From: Capniomyces stellatus
Lineage: Eukaryota; Kickxellomycota; Harpellomycetes; Harpellales; Legeriomycetaceae
NCBI GenBank assembly: GCA_001661515.1
Contig: LUVW01000039.1
Span: forward strand, 437,898-501,897
Reading direction: 5' to 3'
DNA length: 64,000 nucleotides
Part shown: positions 37,501-47,807 of the stretch, piece after piece
Position numbering within the stretch: the first letter of the stretch is position 1
How the letters are laid out: each line of letters starts with the position of its first letter
Program-made: the position numbers and the translations under genes
The notes under the pieces: model-generated
Seen by the model: only the letters and a program-made list of their open reading frames with translations
What the model was told of the DNA's origin: nothing
Database searches by the model: none

Positions 37501-40500
37501 CTTGGATCTGCTCAGCAACAGCCGCATCTTTTCTATGTCCCCAACAGCGCTCTGCTTTTCTCTAGTCAACTCATCACATGTGGCCTTCAGCTTTTCTTTT
37601 TCTTTCGACAAGTCTTCAACTAAAAGAATCCGTTCAGCACAGCTATTGCAACCGGTTTCACCTTTGACCTCGTTTGCTTCTTTGTCATTGACAGCTTCAA
37701 CTGGCGTGGATTTCAAGGAAATAAGTTCATTATCCATTTCCTCGTTTTTGGCCTTGGCCGCAACAAGCTCCTTGTCTTTAAGCTCATTCTCTGCTTTGAG
37801 GCTCTTCAGCTCTTGGCCCTTTGCCTCAACCAAACTCTCCAGACTTTCAATCTCCAATTTGCCAGCCTCGATCTTGCTGATGTACACCTTGAGGTTTTCA
37901 CACGAATTTTCAAACTTGGTTTTCCAATCATCATTCATCAACAGTGTGGTTTCCGAATGACTTTTGCTGATCTCCTCCAGTTCAGTCTTTGTCTTTTCCT
38001 GCAGCTTTAACAAGTCGTTCTTGTGCTGCTGCTCCTTTTCATCCAATTTGACCGAAAAATCCACCTTCAGCTTACTAATTTCCAGGTCCTTGTCGTGGAT
38101 TATTCTTTCAATCTCATTCTTCTTATCCTCATCCGCCTTGACTGACCTCAATTCGCTGACTTTGCTGCCAGCAACGTGTTTTTCCGTCACTAGTCTCAGC
38201 TTGTCCTCCAATTCGTTCCTTTTCACTTCTTCTGTTCGTGCTATCTCCTTCACCTGGTCCAGCTGCCCTCTTATTGCTGACAGCTGCTCCGTTTGTGATT
38301 TTGCAAGTTGGTCAGAGAACTCGAGCTTTGTTGCTTGTACTGACACCAATAGCTCTTTGGCCACCAGCTCTTCTTCCCTCTTGCTGATTTCCAATTCCAT
38401 ATCCTTGATCATCTGCTCGTAGTCCCTGACTATCTCTTTCATTTCCTTATCGCCAAGTGCGTCCATATCATCATCAGAGTCGCCACTGTCATCGGTTCCA
38501 AACTCACTGTCAGCTTTGTTCTTATGACCACTTGCATCTGTACCTGTATCTGTATCTGTGCCTGTATTAGTACCTGTATTACCGTTCAAGTCTCCGCTTA
38601 CCCTCTTTTGCACCCCAACTTTTCTCAGCTTCTTTCTCTTTCCACTATGCAACTCCTGGCTCTCAGTTAAGCCATTTCCAACTCCATTTGACCCGTTAAT
38701 TTCCTGGCTAGTTGAAAGCTCCATCCACTCATCAAACACGTTTTTACTGCCTCTTCTGCTCTGGATATGAAGCATCGACATTCTTTTACTAATCAGTGAT
38801 TTTGCCCCCAGCTTGTGCAAACCTCTGGACTGATGTGTCATCGAGGTTCTTTTTTCTCTTTTCAGAGCTAAAGAGCCCCGCTTATTATCATCTGTACTGT
38901 TCAGTCTATAACTTCTGGTTATGTCCACATCCAATGATTCATCGCTGTTTGTCACTATTGAGTCTTTCAACCTGTTGATTGACTCTGTACTGAACTTTGA
39001 GTCTGCACTGTCATACATTTCCTGACTTAAATCATCAGCTCCTACACCAGCTCCTGCCCTGGATCTATTCTTATTATTTTTGCTTTTTTTCTTTTTATTC
39101 TTATTCTTGCCCTTGTTGTCCATATCAACTTGCAGCTTGTTGAGCTCATCCAACTCTACACAAACCTCATTGAACCGAAGCAACAAGTCTGTGAACGCCT
39201 CATTCGAATTCTCAGTTTCCATTTCCAGCTCCTGGATTATTGTTTCCAACCGGAATTGTTTTATCTCCGACTGCTTAATAATCATCATATTCTCCTCCTC
39301 GTACTTTAGGTTCTTCAGGCTCTCTTGGCTTGTCTTTTCCTTAACCAAAGCCCCATCTATTCCGCACCTCTTCAGCTCTGTTTGCAGCCTCATAACCTCT
39401 CTTTTCAACAGAATTATCTGTGTCTGGAGCCCAGAATCAACCGACTCCCAGCTTGTCATCCCTCTGTTCTTGATTCTCCTAGCCCTTGACGCATACTTCA
39501 ACGTGTTCAGCGTTTCTAATATCTCGTTTTCAACCCCAGACACACACGCAATCATAACCGTGTACGCTGTTCCGCCCAGCGAGTCCTGCAGCAGTCTGGT
39601 CAACTTGCTTTCCCTGTAGGGAACATGGTTGCTTCCGCTGCTCGCTGTCTTTTTGCCACCCTCACTCAGCGCTGAAATCACCTTTCCAAGCGCAAGCAAT
39701 CCAGAGTTGATTGAAATTCCCTCCTTGGCTCTCTCCCCAACCGCCATTGTCTTCTTCAGCCTTTCCGACCCGGCCAAGTCGACAAAATTCAATTTCGAAG
39801 ACGACCTCATCTCCACCCCGTCAACCATCTTTGTCTGTATCTGTGTAATCAAAAATATAGCGTGTGATCTTGAAGAAGTCCTGTTCATGTTTGTCTCCCC
39901 CGTCTGCCTAACAATCGACCCCTCCTGTAGCAGCCTCAACGCCTCGTCCGATGACTTGATCGTATACTCTATTGCTCCACTCCAGATAATCTTCCCATTG
40001 ATATCCTCCCGCACGCTTACTGGCTGTCTGTATCCTCCCGCCCTACTTGCTATCAAATCATTCAGCTCTTCGTTGTGGATTTCTAAAAATGACGCCTTCA
40101 TCTCCCTCTTCACTCCCTCCCCGCCAACATCATCCTCCTCAATCTTTCTGAACAGCTGATCCAAAGCCAATCCAACAACTCCCTTCTCTCCAATCTCCCC
40201 CTGTGTCCCCATAGTATACGTTTTTCCCGACGATGTTTGTCCATACGCAAGCACAGTCACGTTAAACCCTTCCAGGAACTTTTCCACCAGCCCCCCAACT
40301 GATGATTTGTACACCTGTTCCTGCGAGCTACTGGGCCCAAAAACATGATCATAATTGAACGACCTCGGACTTCCCGCAACCATTCCATGAGCCCCCAGAA
40401 CCCGGATCTCACCTTCTTCCTCGTTCAAATCCAATACTATTTGGTCTTTTTGTCCAGTTTGATCCGCCTTCGATCCATCCAATTGGCTTGGACTTGGGCG

Positions 40501-40677
40501 CACTCTAACTGCCACATGTACTTTGATACTGTTATCGTTGCTGTTGCTGTTGTTATTGTTATTGTTCCCACCAACGTCTACATCAAACGATGTTCTTGTC
40601 ACCTCATCAAGTGCTCTTCGGTCCTCCGAATCATCCATAATTGCTCCTCTCTCTGATATTGGACTAGCTGTCACCAT
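34561..40677 (-). CDS. Large kinesin, kinesin-4-like N-terminal motor with long coiled coil
   Basis: 2038 aa, single exon of 6.1 kb. The motor domain is N-terminal (about residues 50-400): VHVAVRVRPSPSQ, P-loop AYGQTSSGKTYTMG near 146, switch I NRTSSRSHAIF near 262, switch II NFVDLAGSERLKKT near 300, then KEGISINSGLLALGKVISAL and HVPYRESKLTRLLQDSLGG, the pattern typical of kinesin-4/KIF4-KIF21 motors, with neck ETLNTLKYASRARRIKNRG. It is followed by Lys/Asn and Asp/Ser-rich spacers, long heptad coiled coils (about 730-1300), a 450-residue Asn/Ser/Gly-rich disordered region, and a final coiled coil (about 1870-2030). Plus-end-directed microtubule motility in transport or spindle midzone length control is known for the class. 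Dimerisation through the coils is inferred; the cargo is unknown. Confidence 0.93.
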   Translation of the reverse strand: MVTASPISERGAIMDDSEDRRALDEVTRTSFDVDVGGNNNNNNSNSNDNSIKVHVAVRVRPSPSQLDGSKADQTGQKDQIVLDLNEEEGEIRVLGAHGMVAGSPRSFNYDHVFGPSSSQEQVYKSSVGGLVEKFLEGFNVTVLAYGQTSSGKTYTMGTQGEIGEKGVVGLALDQLFRKIEEDDVGGEGVKREMKASFLEIHNEELNDLIASRAGGYRQPVSVREDINGKIIWSGAIEYTIKSSDEALRLLQEGSIVRQTGETNMNRTSSRSHAIFLITQIQTKMVDGVEMRSSSKLNFVDLAGSERLKKTMAVGERAKEGISINSGLLALGKVISALSEGGKKTASSGSNHVPYRESKLTRLLQDSLGGTAYTVMIACVSGVENEILETLNTLKYASRARRIKNRGMTSWESVDSGLQTQIILLKREVMRLQTELKRCGIDGALVKEKTSQESLKNLKYEEENMMIIKQSEIKQFRLETIIQELEMETENSNEAFTDLLLRFNEVCVELDELNKLQVDMDNKGKNKNKKKKSKNNKNRSRAGAGVGADDLSQEMYDSADSKFSTESINRLKDSIVTNSDESLDVDITRSYRLNSTDDNKRGSLALKREKRTSMTHQSRGLHKLGAKSLISKRMSMLHIQSRRGSKNVFDEWMELSTSQEINGSNGVGNGLTESQELHSGKRKKLRKVGVQKRVSGDLNGNTGTNTGTDTDTGTDASGHKNKADSEFGTDDSGDSDDDMDALGDKEMKEIVRDYEQMIKDMELEISKREEELVAKELLVSVQATKLEFSDQLAKSQTEQLSAIRGQLDQVKEIARTEEVKRNELEDKLRLVTEKHVAGSKVSELRSVKADEDKKNEIERIIHDKDLEISKLKVDFSVKLDEKEQQHKNDLLKLQEKTKTELEEISKSHSETTLLMNDDWKTKFENSCENLKVYISKIEAGKLEIESLESLVEAKGQELKSLKAENELKDKELVAAKAKNEEMDNELISLKSTPVEAVNDKEANEVKGETGCNSCAERILLVEDLSKEKEKLKATCDELTREKQSAVGDIEKMRLLLSRSKLEVFEQAGALKLLQKAMGGHRANQNDQEPSSELDESLLSLTEESRKLTERARILREELVKQGPIPQSLAINRSSDVVDGSDGDVVDVGLVFDSYNELVREVEKYKETKFEMLEMNEMLSRTMNLLDSKAIKLASELDEARKISTLPAPVVEEKKKETVGSQTSVVAIGSDLELALGLERQLNRSRSIIEQAKQEMNLRREDGVERDDERDGEGLSENLKTLESAVDNMISDTNSIESAKVDYPTVVSVELYQSSVEERNRLAMEIGRYQLLVDEQADKLNMQERRMKEIYRYQAESGYQSNTGYTSDGADGQMRENYRLKMEPSIDSMYRGHMFGGPGNLRHLPSSGAFGVDMGNGNEYGAGHSNQMDSNDCLDGNMDGESYANSKSSLGLRRVNSSRAVMISAKPSLGAVRQMADGFDSSVGGNSVGTRKFRWFSNVNDSGSEYEGNVDAHSYFGDPMSTMSHKSDSVRGMVKMTPFNNEYPESFGHTNQSAFSNGYANSGRLAGPPLKRNLIPLSLINQSVARNDDQDGPDVPGESNHASLDRKINTNDRNSYVISVDADPNVLDVKNAHLNGESLRTSAADADSLPLNNGLDTNQLYNNNESESVLYEIKDKVRISTTSLIKGSSDKRMSATVLTFSSVGGSSEVQSMSIGQLSDLQSINKSKVQTKKASKILKSRIDANSESDGYDSNDSEENLKNQRLARRSKNRSTREISMARASELDQDSSHDLDISQFASETSTHNNNNDNHANVENRQVNGSKTNSKSKSLLLGDLVLNGSRGIDYSFGESSSQINAKSFVGSSRRDLGLEPNSKTYSNSELELVGGSGIRHSKLSENNESRYNISQMQLKLNEVIENLRASEATLLSKSDKILELEHELYDHKVMVGELQGSLTNFEMQIDNMKEEGEKYAEEISRSNNDANNLRDQVDRLYLQLQEAKSKSESEAKDRDIWKSRFQDMQEEFEERLKQKKKSSGFLCF

Positions 40678-43600
40678 CTTCGCTTGATCCTCAATTTTTT
40701 ACTTTCCCTAACTTTTTCCTATTAATTTACTGTATCACTCTTTGCCCGTCTCTTTGCTTTTTTTTTCCCCCTACTTGTAATTTTTTATTTTTGAAATTTG
40801 GAATCTGAAAACTAATATTTAGCTCCAATCTCCCTTTACGTTTCTGTATTTCCTGCTACTCGCGCTAAAACTGTATATATTTTATTCATTTATTCGTCAG
40901 TAACAACTCCAATATTCTTGATAGAATTTGTATAATTTTACACTGCCTTTTAGCTTTGTGTTTCACGAGTTATTTACCAGCTTCTTTTGCTGTAACAAAC
41001 CGACTATCTATTTGTCAAATATTGGTTATTTTCTGCCTACTATAAACTACTATTCTCTTTACCCTTTGCCTCTTAATAGGATGTTTGCTCTTTACTTTTA
41101 ACTCGTGGTTTTGAAATTTACTTGTCTTTTGGCCTCTATTGCTCTATCTGCTTCTCTGCCCCCAGTTTACAGGCTTTTTGCGTCTTAATAATTTATCTAT
41201 CAAACGATGCACCAAATAGTAGAGTAAAAAAATGCTTTAATTAGTAGCTCAATGGTTTTGTATTAATGTATGTACTATTCTATTTATAATCGGTCAAAAC
41301 AAACACGTTATTAAAAGCCGGCATATTTGTATATTTATAACTCTTGTATAGCGTTATACTTGTTTGGATTTGGGTTTCTTTGGCTGTAACCCATCCTACT
41401 ATTCTTTCACAACTTGATTTTTTTATTATCCAACTTTTTTGAAACTTTGCTTTTCTTTATTGACTTTGCTTTTCTTTATTGTCTTTACTTTTCTTGGTTT
41501 TCTTTGCTTATAAGTACATAGCTACCACCTTTATATCTTTTATAGTATATTGATGAGTAAGGTGCCTTAGTAGCCAAAGTTTCTTTATTCAAGTTGTGTG
41601 TTGACATTATACAACTGCTTACTTTGGCTTATTTTTGTGGATATGGTTATTTTTGTAGTTATGATTATTGCAACTATGACAGCTTTACCATTGTGCATAC
41701 ACACAGTTAATATTATGTCTATTTGTGGCCCAGTATTGTTGCCCCATGATCCATATAATTAATTACCTTGGTACTCATATCTCTGCCCGTCCACAACTAA
41801 ACTTTTTTTTTCGTATTTACTTTTTATGTTCTTTCCAACGCACAGTCTGCTTATATATATATATATGTGTGTGTGTGTATGTTGGTATCGTTATTGATAT
41901 CAATAGTACTATTGTTTTGGGTCTGTTTACTGTATTTAGGTAGAACTGGTGTTTGGTTCGACTATCAAAGCTAGGTATAAATTATGCTTTTGGGTTTTTT
42001 TTGGAAATTTAAAGCAGCGACTTTGCAAAAGAAAGAAGAGGCTGTCTACGAGCTCTTTTATTCAATCCTAATTAAACCATTCCCCAAACTACCCCCCCCT
42101 TCCTCTCACTGACCCTTTTACAAACAACTTTAACTTTTACGTTCTGTAAACCATTAATTTTTCTCTTTAACCTTTTCTCTATTTTTTTCTCTTTTCTTTT
42201 AAAGTTGATTAGCTTTTGTTGGTTTGTTTTTTTGAGATGGCTAAATGCCTTTGTTTTAAATTCCAGATTTAATTTACACTACACCATTAGTAAATCTGAT
42301 GTTTACTTTTCAATTTTTGGTCTATTTTCCTCTTCCTTTATCTTTTACAAGACTGGGATTGGGCACTTAAATTTAAACTTGCTAACAAAAATGCATGGGC
42401 TTTATAAATTGTATTACTTTACTAAAAAAGCTTACTTTAGTCCTTGTTGCAAATCCTTTTTTGCTTTGTGTTCAACGAGTCAGCCTGTTATTTACAACCA
42501 CTTTTGGAAAATTGCAGCGTTTAATTAAACTTTTAGACTCAGATGGACTGATTAATACTATTGAAAGATGTTGACTTGAGTTACAGAAATACAGAACTGT
42601 TGCTGATTTAGATGTCGGCTTTTGTCAAACACTAGTAGTCAAGTTCAGCGCTGCTGAGAATGAGACCGATACTCTTTAATGTTATCACTATACTTGACGT
42701 TATTGTTTATTTAAAAAACACTGTCTGTCTTCTTGTTTTGTTTGTCTGTAATCACTGCTGTGTATTTATCTGTTATCCAAACTATTGCGGATGTGTTTTG
42801 TTTAGCTCTGTCTTTAATTAAATTTTCTGAATATCAGATCTAACTTTTAATTTTTATTTATTTGGAACACAGGTTGAAACAAAGATTCTCACAAGGTATT
42901 TATACCACTTTAACACCATTCCAAAAAATAAAAATAAATAGATTAAACACTTTTTCTTTTTATCAGCTGGTTTAGTAGTTGAAATTTTGAACCTAGTATA
43001 ATCAATTTAAAATTGTTGTATAACCCGGTCTCATTTCAAAAGTAATTCACATTTCATAATAATAATAAATTTATTGACTTTGTGTTCATCTACTTGTTGC
43101 TTTTGTTTATTTTATTTGCATCTGGCTTTCCAGGAATAGGCTTTAATTCGCTTTCTAACTCGCAACATATTATATTACTTATTCCATAATTCTATTTTAT
43201 TATGTTGTTCCGTTTTGTCGTTTAACTTTTTATTCTATTCTGCTTTACACTCGACACTATCTATTTTGATTTGCAAAGTAGCTGTATAGCTGCTGTGTAG
43301 TTACTAAACTCTGCATTATATCCGCCGGACTATAGCCTATTATTGGCGAGTTTACTCTTTTTTTTTCATTTAAAGCCATTTTACTAACTTCCAACATTCG
43401 GTTCTCTTTAGAATCTATGATTTAGAGTCGGTTTTTGATGAAATTCCCTTTTCATTTCTTGGTCGTATTTCACTCTACTTTTCACTCTACTTTTCTCTCT
43501 ACTTTTCTCTCTACCTTTCACTTATTTTCCTTCTTGTCAAGTTGGATTTGTAAGTGTACTTTGTTGTTTTCTTTTTATTGCAAGAATTCGTCGTTTTTTA

Positions 43601-44750
43601 TTCCTTCTAGTGACAATATGGAATCTAAACCTCCTAACATTACAAAGTTGCAGGTGTTGACCAACTTTTTTAGACTATTTATCACTACAACCATTGTACC
43701 ACTATTACTAATATTTTGTTTTTGGCATTTTAAATGGGCCGGGGTATCAAGCTCACGTACGTGACACCAGATACAAATTACCACACACAGTACAACGTTT
43801 ACAACTCGCCTGTTTTCTTCTTTTACAGATTGAAATACCACTTAATATATGCTTTCCAACACACTTTTGGAAATACGTACTACCTGTGTGAACTCCATTT
43901 TGGGGTATTCTAGATGTTTTGTTTTAAAAGATTCATAGAACTCGCACCTTTTAACATATCCTTTTCATTGAAACAAGCTGTTTGTAACATTGTTTAACTG
44001 ATAATACAGCCCCTCCAATTGCCCTACCAAAGCCTTTTATTCTTAATAAACCCTTCTATTCTCAATACTTGCATACGCCATGTTGTTTACTTTATAAAAC
44101 AGTATATAAAAAACTGTGAAAATAAATTATGATTCAACGGATATATCGACTACAGTTTTCTACTAGACACTGTTTACAAATTCTCTTGGCTACTTTAACC
44201 AGCAAAAGACTTGTGGTCGCTTTGTTAAAATCATACTTCTTCATTTAACGACTGACAGAATTGACACTGGTTCTAACTACAACTTGACACAGCTACATGC
44301 TTTCCTGCCCAACATTTTCTTTATTTACGAAACTGATGGAATAATTTTAAAGATGTTGGGTCTAACTGCGGGTTGGCATAATTACACGCCTTCCTACCCA
44401 ACATTTTGCTACACATTAACCGCAATATTAATAAACTAAAAAATGCTAATAGTAATTATCATGTTCCCCTCCTGACCCACTACGGGCAACCATGCTTCGG
44501 TGGATTTGGATTGTAGGGGCTGTTGATATACCAACACCTCCCATTTTTAGCAATCGTGTCGTATTTACAATAAACATAACATAACATGGCATGATTATTT
44601 TGTTTTATTGCTTTATTTGATTTCAATTATTAGTTATGTGATAAAATCGTAAAAACACTACACTACTCCATCTCCTCCTCGCCCTGGCACCCACATATTA
44701 TCTGAATAGTATGAAATGTGCTGTTAAACCAAGTAATATAAAAAGCGCCA
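40678..44750. other. 4.1-kb gene-poor AT-rich region
   Basis: The largest stretch without an accepted gene. It is T-rich on the + strand throughout, with short tandem units: TTTGCTTTTCTTTATTG-like phrases near 41450-41500, (TG)n near 41868-41880, and CTCTACTTTTCT about four times near 43470-43515. One ORF at 43435-43764 contains a possible small membrane protein (from Met at 43618) with a single hydrophobic helix, but no convincing downstream exon. The right end holds copies of a dispersed repeat (44253-44518). Confidence 0.5.
44253..44518 (+). repeat. Dispersed repeat, left copies (one partial, one full)
   Basis: Positions 44351-44518 share a collinear block with 47637-47807. Shared phrases include GGGTCTAACTGC, ATAATTACACGCCTTCCTAC, TATTAGTAATTAT or close variants, TTCCCCTCCTG, CCCACTACGG and GGATTGTAG. 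A weaker partial copy (44253-44318: GGTTCTAACTAC ... CTTTCCTGCCCAACATTTT) lies directly upstream. Identity by eye is about 75-80 % for the full pair. The identity of the repeat is unknown. Confidence 0.8.
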
Positions 44751-46466
44751 TTAATGGTGAGATCTCGGTGACTTTGCTTTGTAATAATTTTTAACTCTAC
44801 TTCCAAACTCCTTAAACAGCTTTTCTGAAATACGAGTTTTACGCGTGATTAGTTCCACCATACCTATTTCGTTGAAATACTGTTTTGTCTTTTCTATTGT
44901 TTGGACATGGTATTTTTCAAATATTATCTTTAATTCTTCATTAACAATAGGGCCAGGTTTATCTGCCAAAATTCTCATCATACGGTCCATATAGTCCGAT
45001 TCAGCACCCGTGCCTTTTCCCAGCTTCTTTACTTTAGCACTTAATTTCTCAGCTACAAGAGCACATCCTTCCTTTAATCCACTTTCTATGTACTCTTTGA
45101 TACTATTTCTCAACTGGTATACTACATTTGTTTCCCAATTGCGTTCTGCTTTTAGATTTTTGGCCACAATTTTATCCTTATCAATTAACACCTTTCCCAA
45201 AATCACATCAACGCTTTCTCTTTGTCCTTCTTTCTTCTTTATTTCACCATCGATCATCGTTTCTGCCTTGCTTTCAAGTTTTTCAATCTCTCGGCCTAAA
45301 TTATATTCGTAATATTTTAAATCTATAGCTAATATATTTTTAACACTTTTTTCTATATATACTTTTGAGGCCTTCAAAAATCCTGCTGCTACCTGGTTAG
45401 CAATACCCTCGGTAAATGTTTTTGCTTTCACAGCCTGAAGAATCTTTTTAAGACTTTTTTCTATTCTTAAGTTCTCAAGATCATTGGCCTTCTTCCACGT
45501 ACCATACTCCTTTGGGTGTGTGAGAATATTGGCTGGTTGAAGTTTTGTGACCTCCAAAATCCAGTCGACATGGTCTCTCACTCTTGTGTTTGTGGTAACA
45601 ACTCGAATAATTACTGGGTTATTGTCCAAATTTGCTCTTTTAAACTCATCCGTAATGCTTAACCTTTCTCCAAACGAAACCAAACCAACTATTGCATTTT
45701 TGTAATTGGGCAGGTATAGTGGTCCTCCAGAATCCCCGCAACTTGATGCTCCACCCCCCTTGTTATAGTAAAACAGTGCACTGTAGAGCAAGCGATTTCT
45801 TGATTTAAAGTACTTCAAAACATTGCTTCTACTAATAAGACTCACATCCACCGCCTCCAATTTATTCCCTGTAACTTTTATTTAATCCTTAGAGGTATCC
45901 CCCCACCCAGCAACTTTGACTTTGTATGAGGAATCAACTTCAAGATTTTAGATCTTGGCACACTTTATTCCAAGATTATGGAATTCCACGCCATCAACCC
46001 TTATCAGCGCAATATCATATCCATACGCTGTACTTTGAAACTTGGGATGCATTATAACATAACTCGCTATATATTTCTTGCCACTACTCGCAAAACTGAA
46101 CTTTGAATTGGCCGATATCTCAATTTCTAAATCATCATTATTTTTGTTTTTTAGATGTCTTGAAACACAATGTGCTGCCGTAAGAATGTAGTTGTTTGAA
46201 ATTATTGATCCACCACATTCATTCCTTGCGGGAAATTCCTTTGATTTCCTAGGATTAAATAAAGAAACTATGTACGGCAGCTCTTTTATCTCAATAAAAC
46301 CGCCTCCTATGATCCTCTTTTTTAAGATCTGTCTTTCTCCAGGACTAGCTTCTCTGTTCACGGGATCCAGTTCTAAATCAGAAATACAGGCTCCTGGCAT
46401 AGATGCCAATGTGAGGATGACTAGAATACTGACTGTGCCGACTATACTGGCTGTATTAACTTTCAT
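44751..46466 (-). pseudogene. Secreted chymotrypsin-fold serine protease interrupted by two in-frame TAA codons (protease C)
   Basis: The N-terminal part (46466-45951) has a signal peptide, propeptide ending KKR|IIGG (Ile52), His99 in TAAHC and Asp151 in YDIALIRV, then stops at TAA 45948-45950. The same frame continues with SSYKVKVAGWGDTSKD, containing the conserved AGWG motif, meets a second TAA at 45882-45884, and then runs on through LEAVDVSLI and SSCGDSGGPLYLP to 44751. Everything is collinear and in one frame, so the two stops are point-like lesions. No GT-AG intron of reasonable quality removes them without deleting AGWG. The tail, about 250 residues, is Lys/Glu-rich and helical, unlike the other paralogues. 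Cys-Gly-Asp-Ser lacks the residue usually found between Cys191 and Gly193. A recent pseudogene is most likely; stop readthrough is the alternative. Confidence 0.75.
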
Positions 46467-46629
46467 GACTGATAATATTGGTTTACTGTTTGCTGATATT
46501 ACTTCTCAAGATTTATTTAGATTTAGGAAATAAAAATAGTGGTTTTCACTCGGTATTTATACAAATATACCACACGCTAAGGTTACAGGAATCAGACCCA
46601 ACTCGACCCTCATTTTCAACTCTACAAAA

Positions 46630-47116
46630 CATACTCTATACTCTATACTCTATACCCTATACTCTATACCCTATACCCTATACCCTATACCCTATACCGA
46701 TATGGGATATGGGATATGGGATATGGGATATGAGATATGTCTATACTCTATACCCTATACTCTATACCCTATACCCTATACCCTATACCCTATACCCTAT
46801 ACCCTATACCCTATACTCTATACTCTATACTCTATACCCTATACTCTATACCCTATACCCTATACCCTATACCCTATACCCTATACCCTATACCCTATAC
46901 CCTATACTCTATACTCTATACTCTATACCCTATACTCTATACCCTATACCCTATACCCTATACCCTATACCCTATACCCTATACCCTATACTCTATACTC
47001 TATACTCTATACCCTATACTCTATACCCTATACTCTATACCCTATACTCTATACTCTATACTCTATACTCTATACTCTATACTCTATACTCTATACTCTA
47101 TACTCTATACTCTACA
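46630..47116. repeat. 7-bp telomere-like satellite (CCCTATA / CTCTATA)n with a mirror block
   Basis: About 70 heptamers alternating between CCCTATA and CTCTATA in runs. Near 46699-46740 the + strand instead reads GGGATAT repeated about five times, the base-by-base complement without reversal (a mirror arrangement). The minus strand reads GGGTATA, which has three-tier G-quadruplex potential and resembles telomeric repeats. No stop occurs in any + frame because 7 is not a multiple of 3, hence long false ORFs encoding Tyr-Thr-Leu-Tyr-Pro-Ile-Pro. The array starts about 160 bp upstream of the protease C start codon. Confidence 0.97.
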
Positions 47117-47636
47117 CTCTTGTTTTTGTTTTTTCTAAAATATAAACACACTTTTCGGCTAACATTCTTTTATTGTTGTTTGTAAACGTCATGTCTTTCT
47201 AGTAATACTTGGTCGGCTCAATTTCAATGCTACATGCTGCTGTAGGGTTGCTGGTTGGGGAGAAATAGCATCATCAGGTGTGATATATACCTGGTATCCT
47301 TGTTTCCAGAATTCTTTACTATTTTCATAGTATTAACCCTGAAGTTTAGTCGTTCAACTCGCCAATAGTTGGTGGTTTAAACATAGTTATGTTCTTTTTT
47401 GTGTTTAGCCGTGATTTTCTGTTTTTCTGTCTGTTTCATGTTGGGTTGAACTGTTTCATGTTGAACTGAACTGTTTTATGTTGAACCAGTCTGATTTTCA
47501 TGATTTTACAACGTTCTAAACAGTAACACTAACGTTATGGAGTCGGTTTAAATTTAATTAGAACTGATGATTATTAATCACTTTTAGCACTACACAATAC
47601 CTTTACTTATTGACAAAATTGACATGTACTATTTAG

Positions 47637-47807
47637 ACCTTGGGTCTAACTGCAGGTTGATATAATTACACGCCTTCCTACCCAATATCTCGCTACATAA
47701 GACCTGCAGTGTTAATAGGCTCAAAAATTGCTATTAGTAATTATCCTATTCCCCTCCTGTCCCACTACGGACAACCATACCTTGGTAGCTTTGGATTGTA
47801 GAAACTC
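47637..47807 (+). repeat. Dispersed repeat, right copy
   Basis: Direct-orientation partner of 44351-44518. The two copies are about 3.3 kb apart and bracket the protease C pseudogene and its satellite. No terminal inverted repeats or target-site duplications are recognised by eye. Confidence 0.8.

Noticed and set aside
42205..42528. 107-aa ORF in the T-rich spacer
   Set aside because: Phe/Leu/Tyr-rich composition is expected from T-rich DNA. No motif, no start context and no flanking exons.
43435..43764. 109-aa ORF with a hydrophobic helix, considered as a Vma21-like exon
   Set aside because: From Met at 43618 the pattern KLQVLTNFFRLFITTTIVP is faintly like the first helix of Vma21. However, no downstream exon gives the second helix, and the preceding residues are repeat-derived.
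45876..45971. Intron GTGCCA...TTACAG in protease C that would remove both TAA codons in phase
   Set aside because: The donor is poor, and the removed segment encodes the family motif AGWG in frame. It is therefore much more likely coding sequence with nonsense lesions.
46478..47185. Three overlapping + strand ORFs (133-235 aa) rich in Tyr-Thr-Leu-Tyr-Pro-Ile-Pro
   Set aside because: They are produced by the 7-bp satellite, which has no stop in any + frame. There is no coding context, and they overlap the upstream region of protease C.
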